A stretch of DNA of 17,576 nucleotides from an uncultured Bacteroides sp. (lineage in GTDB: Bacteria > Bacteroidota > Bacteroidia > Bacteroidales > Bacteroidaceae): assembly GCA_900556625.1 (NCBI GenBank), contig USPQ01000052.1, forward strand, positions 1-17,576, read 5' to 3'. Positions 1 through 6,866 of the stretch are shown here, one piece after another (the first letter of the stretch is position 1; each line of letters opens with the position of its first letter). The translations under genes and the position numbers were made by a program. Below the pieces are notes generated by a model. The model worked only from the letters and a program-made list of their open reading frames with translations. It had not been told where the DNA came from and searched no databases.

Positions 1-8
1 ACACAAAA

Positions 9-58
9 ACTAAACTAGACTTAACTAAACTATTCTATTCTTGGAATTTCACAATTCC
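9..58 (-). repeat. Repeats in the leader of a leftward transcript
   Basis: The nonamer ACTAAACTA occurs at 9-17 and again at 24-32, a 15-bp period. A 16-bp inverted repeat, GGAATT-4 nt-AATTCC, occupies 43-58. Both lie downstream of the leftward promoter at 72-102, so they would be in the 5' untranslated region of a transcript whose gene begins beyond position 1. A role as operator or RNA structure is inference; the short stem is weak as an RNA hairpin. Confidence 0.35.
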
Positions 59-71
59 TTTCTGTTCGTTG

Positions 72-102
72 CAAAGGTAGGGATAAAACAGGTTTTGGCA
101 AA
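72..102 (-). promoter_or_regulatory. Leftward Bacteroides-type promoter at window edge
   Basis: On the minus strand the -33 box TTTG (99-102) is followed after exactly 19 nt by TACCTTTG (72-79), a full match to the Bacteroides primary sigma -7 pattern TAnnTTTG. It points out of the window, away from the response-regulator gene that ends at 149, so it should drive an unseen gene to the left. The response-regulator gene has no obvious intrinsic terminator before it. The promoter sits beside a candidate regulator site at 108-137. Confidence 0.7.
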
Positions 103-107
103 CTATA

Positions 108-137
108 ATCGACAAAAATCTCGTTTTTACCGATAAA
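108..137 (-). promoter_or_regulatory. Candidate LytTR-regulator site (direct repeats, 21-bp period)
   Basis: Two related nonamers, ATCGACAAA (108-116) and ACCGATAAA (129-137), are separated by 12 nt, so their starts are 21 bp apart, two helical turns. Read in the direction of transcription this is TTTATCGGT-N12-TTTGTCGAT, just upstream of the -33 box at 99-102. Paired half-sites on one helix face are the usual arrangement for LytTR DNA-binding domains. A second copy with the same distance to its -7 box occurs at 6707-6736. Assignment to the adjacent response regulator is inference. Confidence 0.5.
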
Positions 138-148
138 ATAGGGAATCA

Positions 149-847
149 TCAACTTCTTTCATCAAGGAATGCTTGGAAAACCTGTTTGTAACTGTCACTG
201 ATGGGGATGTATGTTTTGTCAAAAACAATGCGTCCACGATCTATTACACGTATCTTATCCTTTTGAACGATGAAAGAGCGATGCACACGTATAAAACGGC
301 TGGAAGGCAAAAGTTCTTCCATCGCTTTCATACTCATAAGGGACAGTATTGGTTTGGAGGCGTCTTCCGTATAGATTTTAATGTAATCTTTTAATCCTTC
401 GATATACATGATTTTCTTTAATTCCACTTGTACCAATTTGTAGTCACTTTTTACAAAAATACTGTCTATCTCTTCTGGCTTCTGAACCAGTTCGAACCAT
501 TGAAGCGCTTTGTTGGCTGCCTGTAGGAAGTCGATGTATGAAATCGGCTTTAATAGATAGTCAAGTGCGTTGACACGATAGCCATCGATGGCATACTGTC
601 CAAAGGCGGTAGTGAATACGATACGGGTACGGGAATCCACCATTTTTGAGAATTCCAGTCCGTTAAGTTCGGGCATTTGGATATCCAGAAACAAGAGGTC
701 AACTTCCTCGCCAGGCAATTCTTTCATTGCCTGAACAGCGCTGGAGTATTTTCCTACGAGTTGTAGAAACGGGGTTTTGTTTGCATAACTTTCCAAAAGG
801 CCGATAGCCAAAGGCTCATCATCTACGATTGCACAACGTAATACCAT
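149..847 (-). CDS. LytTR-family response regulator
   Basis: This 232-residue protein is a two-component response regulator. An N-terminal receiver domain (about 1-115) shows the acidic pair D9/D10, the phospho-acceptor D55 in the context FLDIQMP, T79/T80 and the K100-P101 pair, so all receiver key residues are present. The C-terminal part (about 128-230) is a LytTR DNA-binding domain with the typical stretches IMYIEGLKDYIKIY and FIRVHRSFIV. It is the last gene of the efflux operon and follows the histidine kinase gene by 45 nt, which makes that kinase its likely partner. It probably activates or autoregulates the operon through the repeats at 6707-6736, and perhaps the promoter at 72-102. The signal sensed cannot be read from the sequence. 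The assignment to family is secure; the targets are inferred. Confidence 0.95.
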   Translation of the reverse strand: MVLRCAIVDDEPLAIGLLESYANKTPFLQLVGKYSSAVQAMKELPGEEVDLLFLDIQMPELNGLEFSKMVDSRTRIVFTTAFGQYAIDGYRVNALDYLLKPISYIDFLQAANKALQWFELVQKPEEIDSIFVKSDYKLVQVELKKIMYIEGLKDYIKIYTEDASKPILSLMSMKAMEELLPSSRFIRVHRSFIVQKDKIRVIDRGRIVFDKTYIPISDSYKQVFQAFLDERS

Positions 848-892
848 ACTACTATTCTATTAATATAAAATTCTATACTTAATGTTTTCTCT

Positions 893-1954
893 CTACTCTT
901 TGATCTTAATGCTCAATTTTGATTCGTAACACTTCCCGTCCCGTGAAGTGCCTTTCGACCAAGTGTAAGCCCCCGGATAAAGTATCTCCAGCCGTCGGCT
1001 GACTTGTTCTAACCCCACGCCCGAACCACTTTTATCCCACACTTCCTTGGGGAAATTACTATTGCGGATTTCGCAGATCACTTCTTGGTCGTTCTCGGAA
1101 ATATGAATGTGGATGAAACTAGCTTCGGTAGGGGAGATACCGTGCTTGAAGGCATTTTCTATCAATGAAATAAAGATTAGCGGGGCGATCAGTGTCTGGC
1201 AGTTTGGGTGAATATCGAATTGAGTACTCATCTGTACATTAGCCGACAGGCGGATACGCATCAGTTCGATATAGTTACGGATGAAATCAACCTCTTTACA
1301 GAGCGGGACATACGTCTGCTGATTGTCATATAATACGTATCGAAGCAATTTGCTCAGTTCCTGCACAGCTTGTTGAGCTTTGTCCGAATCGAATGCGATT
1401 AAAGCATAAATATTATTCAGAGTATTCAACAAAAAGTGAGGGTTCAACTGATTACGCAGATTTTTCAGTTCGGCTTCCGTGCGATTCCGTTCCGCTTCCT
1501 TGCGGGTAGCCTCGTTTTGCGTCCATCGTGCGCTCATACGGATAGCGGCACTCAATCCGATAGTGAAAACAAGGCTTAGCATATCTCGCAGGAAAAACAA
1601 CCATCCCGGAGGCATACCCGGACGTCTGGGCTTGTTCTCAAATGACGGATCGAATGTCAGACTTTGCCAGAGATGAAGCAGTATCCCGATGATACACAAC
1701 AAGATAATGTTGTAGACAATATATCTTTTTGATTGATTCTGAAAAAGATATCGGGGGACCAGAAAGAAGTAATTGACGTAGAACACAATCATAAAAGAAA
1801 GCGGTACGGCAAAATGGCGTATATAAGCCATCCAGTTAATGTTCCCGTTTCCGCGTTCTACGAAAAAGAACGGGAAACCGAACATAATCCCCCAGCTGAT
1901 AATGTGTATCAGTATCTCCAGGGGACGACGTGCGGATGTAAAGGTTTGTTTCAT
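893..1954 (-). CDS. LytS/YehU-type sensor histidine kinase
   Basis: This 353-residue membrane kinase has four predicted N-terminal transmembrane segments (roughly 13-32, 47-68, 78-97 and 118-140) with only short loops, so there is no large extracytoplasmic sensor domain. A short coiled coil (about 145-170) leads into a His_kinase domain (PF06580 type) with the phospho-acceptor H173 in the motif NQLNPHFLLNTLNN. The ATP-binding part has an N box (SLIENAFKHG, about 260-270) and a glycine motif (SGSGVGLEQVSRRL). The gene starts 18 nt after the permease gene and precedes the LytTR regulator gene by 45 nt, so kinase, regulator and transporter are co-transcribed. With so little periplasmic surface, the kinase may sense within the membrane or through the transporter, as described for some kinase-ABC transporter pairs; that is inference. 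Confidence 0.94.
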   Translation of the reverse strand: MKQTFTSARRPLEILIHIISWGIMFGFPFFFVERGNGNINWMAYIRHFAVPLSFMIVFYVNYFFLVPRYLFQNQSKRYIVYNIILLCIIGILLHLWQSLTFDPSFENKPRRPGMPPGWLFFLRDMLSLVFTIGLSAAIRMSARWTQNEATRKEAERNRTEAELKNLRNQLNPHFLLNTLNNIYALIAFDSDKAQQAVQELSKLLRYVLYDNQQTYVPLCKEVDFIRNYIELMRIRLSANVQMSTQFDIHPNCQTLIAPLIFISLIENAFKHGISPTEASFIHIHISENDQEVICEIRNSNFPKEVWDKSGSGVGLEQVSRRLEILYPGAYTWSKGTSRDGKCYESKLSIKIKE

Positions 1955-1972
1955 AAAGACAAAGATAGCTCT

Positions 1973-3193
1973 TTATTCGTATCTGATAGCTTCAATCGGG
2001 TCTAAATCTGCTGCTTTTTTGGCAGGATACCATCCAAAGAAGACTCCGGTGACGGTACAGACGGCAAAAGAGAGGAATACACTCCACGGCTGGATATAGA
2101 TAGGCCAATGCGCCACGCTTTTGACTATCCAACTGGCTCCGCAGCCGATGACCACTCCGATGATTCCTCCTGTGATACTGATCATGATGGCTTCGATAAG
2201 GAATTGGCTCAGAATGTCGATTCCTCGTGCGCCGACCGACATTCGCAGACCGATTTCACGGGTTCGTTCCGTGACGGATACATACATGATATTCATAATT
2301 CCGATACCGCCTACAACCAATGAGATGCCGGCAATACAAGCAAGCAGGGTGGTCATTAAATCGGTGGTAGAGTTGAGCATTGTACTCAATTCCTGTTGTG
2401 TACGAATGGTGAAATCATCATCGTCAGAGGTCTTCAACTTATGATTGCGACGAAGAATCGTGCTGATTTCATCCGTAGCGTATTCTGTCATATCTTCGGT
2501 GAGGGCGGAGGCGAAGATACCTTGCAGATAGGTAACGGCAAGCAGACGTTTCATCACCGTTGTGTAGGGAGCAAGTACTACTGCATCCTGATCCTGTCCC
2601 ATAGAATTGTATCCTTTCGACTTGAGCACACCTACCACTCGGAAAGGGATCTTGCTAAAACGGATAATTTTTCCCACCGGATCGCTTCCGTCGGGAAAAA
2701 GATTGTCTACTATTGTCTTTCCTATCACGCATACTTTTGCCGAGCTTTGTATGTCGGCTTCCGTGAACATCTCACCGTTCTCCACCGTTAATTGGCGGAT
2801 CTCGAGATATTCCGTTCCAACCCCGTTCACGGAGGCAGGATAGTTGTTGTTGCCGGCAATAAGCTGCCCCGATGAAGAGACATTGGGGCTGATGGCTGAC
2901 AGGAAATTGGTCTCGTCACGCAAAGCCTCGTAGTCGGTGAGCTTTAACGTTTGCATGGCAGACGGATCTTGGCGCACACCTCCACGCATATCGGCTCCGG
3001 GATGAATCATAATCATGTTCGATCCCATTTCGGAAATCTGTTGCTGGATACTTTTCTTCGAACCTTGTCCGATGGCAAGCATCGTGATGACGGAAGCGAC
3101 ACCGATGATAATACCGAGCATGGTGAGAAATGCACGCAATTTGTTGTTTGCCAATGCGCGGAGAGCTATCTTGAATAAATTGGTTCCATTCAT
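1973..3193 (-). CDS. MacB/FtsX-type ABC transporter permease
   Basis: This 406-residue permease carries an N-terminal transmembrane helix (about 20-42, in LRAFLTMLGIIIGVASVITML), a MacB-like periplasmic core (about 45-250), and a C-terminal FtsX domain with three further helices (about 285-305, 335-355 and 370-390). The segment VTERTREIGLRMSVGAR is the classic FtsX-family cytoplasmic coupling region after the second helix. Unlike E. coli MacB, which fuses ATPase and permease, the ATPase here is a separate gene starting upstream, with 34 nt between them. With the adaptor and TolC-like genes it should form a tripartite pump of the MacAB-TolC mechanotransmission type, moving a substrate from the periplasm across the outer membrane. 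Substrate is unknown: drugs, peptides, lipids or siderophores are all possible. Confidence 0.95.
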   Translation of the reverse strand: MNGTNLFKIALRALANNKLRAFLTMLGIIIGVASVITMLAIGQGSKKSIQQQISEMGSNMIMIHPGADMRGGVRQDPSAMQTLKLTDYEALRDETNFLSAISPNVSSSGQLIAGNNNYPASVNGVGTEYLEIRQLTVENGEMFTEADIQSSAKVCVIGKTIVDNLFPDGSDPVGKIIRFSKIPFRVVGVLKSKGYNSMGQDQDAVVLAPYTTVMKRLLAVTYLQGIFASALTEDMTEYATDEISTILRRNHKLKTSDDDDFTIRTQQELSTMLNSTTDLMTTLLACIAGISLVVGGIGIMNIMYVSVTERTREIGLRMSVGARGIDILSQFLIEAIMISITGGIIGVVIGCGASWIVKSVAHWPIYIQPWSVFLSFAVCTVTGVFFGWYPAKKAADLDPIEAIRYE

Positions 3194-3227
3194 GTTGTTA
3201 GTAATTAGTTATTTCGTTAAACGCGGT

Positions 3228-3974
3228 CTATCCTTCTTCGTCATTTTTTGGTAATGCAGCCAATGCTTCAGCAGCGGATAGAATTTCCGGATTAGCGGTA
3301 TCCTCTATGACATGACCGTCGCGCAGGCGGATATTCCGGCTGCTATATTGCGCAATCTCCGGATTATGCGTTACGAAGATGATGGTGCGTCCTTCCGCAT
3401 GAAGCTTTTGAAAGAGGACAAGTATCTCAAATGAGGTACGGGTGTCGAGGTTTCCGGTTGCTTCATCGGCAAGAATCACAGCCGGATTGTTGACCAATGC
3501 GCGTGCAATGGCCACCCGCTGCATTTGCCCACCGGACATCTGGTTTGATTTGTGTTCCAGACGGTCACCTAATCCTACGGCCTGCAGAGATTCGATGGCA
3601 CGGCGACGGCGTTCGGCGGCACTGACAGAAGAGTTGTACATAAGTGGCAGTTCTACGTTTTCTACAGCCGTTGTTTTGGGCAACAAGTTATAGTTTTGGA
3701 ACACGAATCCGATTTTCCTGTTCCGCAAGACCGCACGTTGAGGCTTGCTCATAGTGCGGACGGGGATGTCGCTGAGCAGATATTCACCGCTCGTCGGAGT
3801 ATCCAGGCAACCCAGAATATTCAGTAACGTAGATTTTCCCGAACCGGAAGTACCCATGATAGTGACAAACTCCCCTTCGTGAATGGTGAACGAAACACCT
3901 CGTAACGCATGGACGGTTTCATCACCTACCTGAAAGTTACGCTTGATATTTTGTATTTCAATTACTTTCTTCAT
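3228..3974 (-). CDS. MacB/LolD-type ABC transporter ATPase
   Basis: This is a nucleotide-binding subunit of about 248 residues. From the ATG at 3974 the Walker A motif GTSGSGKST spans 41-49. A Q-loop (VFQNYNLLP), a signature MSGGQMQRV (Met in place of the usual Leu), Walker B with the catalytic Glu (VILADEATGNLD) and the H-loop histidine (FVTHN) follow in order. The sequence resembles the MacB/LolD/FtsE group that pairs with FtsX-type permeases, agreeing with the next gene. An in-frame GTG at 3986 would add MTNT and overlap the TGA of the adaptor gene in a GTGA arrangement, which suggests translational coupling; the ATG at 3974 fits the family's usual start (MKKVIEI). Neither start has a strong ribosome binding site, which is normal for Bacteroides. 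Confidence 0.95.
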   Translation of the reverse strand: MKKVIEIQNIKRNFQVGDETVHALRGVSFTIHEGEFVTIMGTSGSGKSTLLNILGCLDTPTSGEYLLSDIPVRTMSKPQRAVLRNRKIGFVFQNYNLLPKTTAVENVELPLMYNSSVSAAERRRRAIESLQAVGLGDRLEHKSNQMSGGQMQRVAIARALVNNPAVILADEATGNLDTRTSFEILVLFQKLHAEGRTIIFVTHNPEIAQYSSRNIRLRDGHVIEDTANPEILSAAEALAALPKNDEEG

Positions 3975-3982
3975 GGTGTTTG

Positions 3983-5212
3983 TCACTTGTTGTTTTTCTT
4001 CTTACTTCCCGGAGGACCAGGCATGAACGGGCTTCTTTCTCCTCCGCTCTGTTGGTTGGGTCCGGCTTCCATATTTTCGCCCGGCATGGCACCGATAGTA
4101 GCTTCCGTCACAATTTTAGCGCCTTCGGAGATACCACTGATAATTTCCGTCGACATACCGTTACTGATTCCTATCTCTACCGGATGGGCAGTGAATGTAT
4201 TTCCTTCGCGTGTCCAAAGTTTATGTTCACCTTTACAGTCATTTACGATGTCGTTAGCACCGATTAAGGGTTTTTCGGGTACGAAACGCAATGCTTTGTT
4301 CGGTACAGAAAGTACGTCTTTTTTATCAAGGATATAGATGGTGACATTGGCCGTCAGACGTGGTTTCAGTTTCAAATCGGGATTGGGAGCGGAGATTACC
4401 ACTTCATAAGTAACCACCGTGCTACTACTGGTACTTGTACTGCTGGTACTGCTTGCATCGCCCAAACGAATCTGGGTCACAACGCCTTCAAAGGTATCAT
4501 TAGGATATGCGTCCACCGTAAAACTGGCGCGCTGTCCTTCTTCTACGCCACCTATATCGGCTTCATCCACATCGGCCACTACCTGCATTTGCGTCAAGTC
4601 CGCAGCGATAGTGAACAGGGTAGGAGTCTCGAATCCGGAAGCGACAGTCTGTCCGGCTTCCACATCACGGCTGATAACAACTCCGTCGATAGGCGAAGTG
4701 ATGGTAGCGTATGATAAGTTACGCTCTGCCTTTGCGAGAGAGGCCTTACTGCTGTCATAGCTGCTCTTCGCCTTCTGATAGTTGTAGAGGGCTTGTTCGA
4801 AATCCGTGTCGCTGATGAGTGATTTTTCGTGCAAGCCTTTGCTACGTTCATAGTTTTTCTTCTGATATTCATATTCGGCTTTCGCACCGTCGTATGTCGC
4901 TTGTTGCGAAGCCAATTCACTTTGCAGTGTGACGCGGTCCATTTCGGCAATCAATTGTCCTTTGGTGACTGTTGAGTTATAATCTACATAAATCTTGTCG
5001 ATGATGCCCGATACCTGTGTACCGACTTCGACTTCCGTCACCGGCTCTATCGTTCCGGTAGCAGTTACCGAATTTGAAATATCGGCTTTGCTGACAGCGA
5101 CGGTAGCATACGTGACTTTATGCTTGGCGGGTGAACCGGTGAAGAACCAGATTCCTATACCTACTACCGCAATGACTGCCACGGCGATTAGGATAATCTT
5201 TTTCGTTTTCAT
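3983..5212 (-). CDS. HlyD/MacA-family periplasmic adaptor subunit
   Basis: This 409-residue membrane fusion protein links the inner-membrane permease to the outer-membrane channel. Residues 5-24 form an N-terminal membrane anchor (IILIAVAVIAVVGIGIWFF). Two lipoyl-like halves follow, around 62-93 (VEVGTQVSGIIDKIYV) and 168-190 (ITSPIDGVVISRDVEAG), bracketing an alpha-helical hairpin rich in Ala, Lys, Gln and Tyr (about 95-165). Beta-barrel and membrane-proximal domains come next. A Ser/Thr tract (about 4418-4456 in DNA) interrupts the beta-barrel, and the C-terminus is a Gly/Pro-rich, Lys-ended tail. The gene follows the TolC-like gene by 38 nt and its TGA overlaps a possible GTG start of the ATPase gene. 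The domain order matches MacA. Confidence 0.95.
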   Translation of the reverse strand: MKTKKIILIAVAVIAVVGIGIWFFTGSPAKHKVTYATVAVSKADISNSVTATGTIEPVTEVEVGTQVSGIIDKIYVDYNSTVTKGQLIAEMDRVTLQSELASQQATYDGAKAEYEYQKKNYERSKGLHEKSLISDTDFEQALYNYQKAKSSYDSSKASLAKAERNLSYATITSPIDGVVISRDVEAGQTVASGFETPTLFTIAADLTQMQVVADVDEADIGGVEEGQRASFTVDAYPNDTFEGVVTQIRLGDASSTSSTSTSSSTVVTYEVVISAPNPDLKLKPRLTANVTIYILDKKDVLSVPNKALRFVPEKPLIGANDIVNDCKGEHKLWTREGNTFTAHPVEIGISNGMSTEIISGISEGAKIVTEATIGAMPGENMEAGPNQQSGGERSPFMPGPPGSKKKNNK

Positions 5213-5250
5213 TCGTTTATGATGCTTTTAATTAATATACGTTTGTTGAT

Positions 5251-6648
5251 TTATAATGTCAATTTGTCTCCTTGATAGAATTTCAGCAACTGTGTGTTTA
5301 GTATGGCCATATATTTAGCCTGAAGTTGCTCTTGTTGAGCTTGTAGCAAGTTATTCTTTTCGGTGAGGAGCTCCACCGTATTTTTCATACCCAGATTGAA
5401 CTGTTCGCTGATCAGGTCATAGCTGATCTGCGTACTTCTCAGTTTTTCGTTGGCTGCCGCATAACGTTGTTGTGCGCTGTTTGCGTCCAACCAAAGACTT
5501 TCGATGGTCTTATAGAGGGCTTTTTGTTCGTCAAGTAAGGAAAGCATATTCGTTTCGCGTTGCAGCTTAGCTTTTTGTACAGCACTTTTTGTCTGGCGGT
5601 TATTAAAGATAGGTACACTGACAGACAATCCGAAGGAATTATTCCATCCGTTTTTCACTTGTTCGCCGAAAGTGAAATCGCTTCCACTTGTATGGTTTGT
5701 GCCGATGCCTGCGCTGAGGCTGATAGTGGGGAAGTAACTCGATTTGGCAATATCAATGCCTAGTTCGGAAGCCTCTACATTCAACTTACTTGCCTCGATT
5801 TCGGGACGGATGGCAAGGGCGCTTACATAGACATCCTTTTTGGCAGGTAACGGAGCCAGTACGTTTTCATCGGACAGTTTAGGGAGGTAGACGTTCATTT
5901 CATTCTCTCCGTCCAGTTCGAGCAATTGTTTCAGTTGCAATTTGTAATCTTGTAAGGTGGCTTGCGCTGTGACAAGTTGATAACGGTCTGTGCTTACCTG
6001 AGCCTCTAACTGTGCGAGGTCACTTTTGGCAATACTTCCGGCATTGAGAAGTTCCTGTCCGCGATCACGCTGGGCAATGGAGACTTGCAGTGTGTTTTCA
6101 TTTACCCTGACGGATTCGGCGGCATAAAGAATCTGGATATAAATTTGTGCAATCGACTCTTTAATCGTATTTTCCGAAGTGGCTACATCCAATTCGGCTA
6201 TCTGGTTGTTCAGCCGTTCCTGTTTGAGAGTTTTGAGTCGCTTACTGCCGTTGTATATAGTCCACGAGGCATTCAGGCCATAATTGCCGTTGTAACTTGT
6301 TTTACTGTTGCTGCTGATGATTTCGCTGCCACTCACCCGGCTGCTCGTCTCCTGATAGGGGCGATTCACTACTTGCTGGCTGGTAGAGAACGAAAGGCTG
6401 GGAAATAGAGCCGCTTTGGCAGTCTTTACGTCAATCTGTGTGCTTTCCGCAGTCACACGGTTCTTGCGAATCGTAATATTCTGTTCCAAAGCATAGTCGA
6501 TGCAAGATTGCAAATCCCATTGAGCGGGGAGTCTGGCTTCATTTAACGTATCGGCTTGCAACGAAAAATCTTGTGCAGATATGTCGGAAAGCATACCTGC
6601 ACCAAGAAATGTCATCACTGCCAATCTTCTTACATTTATCATATTCAT
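5251..6648 (-). CDS. TolC-like outer-membrane efflux protein
   Basis: This 465-residue protein is the outer-membrane factor of the pump and the first gene of the operon. It has a signal peptide ending near residue 25 (SDISAQ), followed by two tandem outer-membrane efflux (OEP) repeats. The first begins at WDLQSCIDYALEQNITIRK and shows the usual AKAALFPSLSFS strand; the second begins near the ALAIRPEIEASKLNVEAS stretch, again followed by AKSSYFPTISLSAG. Such repeats trimerise into a 12-stranded barrel and a long periplasmic alpha tunnel. Length is normal for the family. An alternative ATG two codons inside (6642) exists; the outer start leaves about 16 nt of leader from the predicted transcription start. 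Co-transcription with adaptor, ATPase and permease identifies its partners. Confidence 0.94.
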   Translation of the reverse strand: MNMINVRRLAVMTFLGAGMLSDISAQDFSLQADTLNEARLPAQWDLQSCIDYALEQNITIRKNRVTAESTQIDVKTAKAALFPSLSFSTSQQVVNRPYQETSSRVSGSEIISSNSKTSYNGNYGLNASWTIYNGSKRLKTLKQERLNNQIAELDVATSENTIKESIAQIYIQILYAAESVRVNENTLQVSIAQRDRGQELLNAGSIAKSDLAQLEAQVSTDRYQLVTAQATLQDYKLQLKQLLELDGENEMNVYLPKLSDENVLAPLPAKKDVYVSALAIRPEIEASKLNVEASELGIDIAKSSYFPTISLSAGIGTNHTSGSDFTFGEQVKNGWNNSFGLSVSVPIFNNRQTKSAVQKAKLQRETNMLSLLDEQKALYKTIESLWLDANSAQQRYAAANEKLRSTQISYDLISEQFNLGMKNTVELLTEKNNLLQAQQEQLQAKYMAILNTQLLKFYQGDKLTL

Positions 6649-6670
6649 ACTTCTATTGATTTATTGGTAA

Positions 6671-6702
6671 CGAAGGTACGTACATATTATATTAGTGGCA
6701 AA
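6671..6702 (-). promoter_or_regulatory. Promoter of the efflux/two-component operon
   Basis: On the minus strand TTTG (6699-6702) is followed after 20 nt by TACCTTCG (6671-6678), one mismatch from the Bacteroides -7 consensus TAnnTTTG. The predicted transcript starts roughly 16 nt before the TolC-like ATG at 6648. The mismatched -7 box is compatible with a promoter that needs an activator, and a candidate activator site lies immediately upstream. Confidence 0.6.
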
Positions 6703-6706
6703 AGTG

Positions 6707-6736
6707 ATAGACGGATCATTGAATTTTACCGTTAAA
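6707..6736 (-). promoter_or_regulatory. Candidate LytTR-regulator site upstream of efflux operon
   Basis: Plus-strand nonamers ATAGACGGA (6707-6715) and ACCGTTAAA (6728-6736) start 21 bp apart. Read with transcription the site is TTTAACGGT-N12-TCCGTCTAT. The distal half differs at one position from the equivalent half at 129-137 when the shared core TTTAnCGGTAAAA is compared. The start of the distal half is exactly 50 nt from the edge of the -7 box in both places (6678 to 6728; 79 to 129). ACCGTTAAA also resembles the known LytTR/AgrA half-site pattern containing a GTT core. Binding by the operon's own regulator is inference. Confidence 0.5.
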
Positions 6737-6804
6737 TGATTTTTTTCTGTCGATAGGGAGATTAGCCGGGAAAAACACAATAAATCTTGCAACAATTCGG
6801 GGGA

Positions 6805-6838
6805 TTTGTTTGTTTTTATTATAAATATTGTATATTTG
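6805..6838 (+). promoter_or_regulatory. Promoter of the DUF4492-cydAB operon
   Basis: TATATTTG at 6831-6838 is a perfect match to the Bacteroides -7 pattern. Two adjacent TTTG boxes, 6805-6808 and 6809-6812, give spacers of 22 or 18 nt, on either side of the usual 19-21. The ATG of the small membrane protein follows at 6867, leaving a leader of roughly 20 nt. The promoter diverges from that of the efflux operon across about 220 bp of AT-rich DNA. Confidence 0.65.
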
Positions 6839-6866
6839 TACTCATTACAAATTCTAACGACGATAT

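Noticed and set aside
3975..3986. GTG at 3986 as the certain start of the ATPase
   Set aside because: It is possible and would give a GTGA overlap, but the ATG at 3974 matches the usual family N-terminus; left as an alternative.
6781..6790. TAAATCTTGC as a second -7 box for the cyd operon, 27 nt from the plus-strand half-site pair
   Set aside because: It does not match TAnnTTTG, while TATATTTG at 6831-6838 is perfect and better placed before the start codon.
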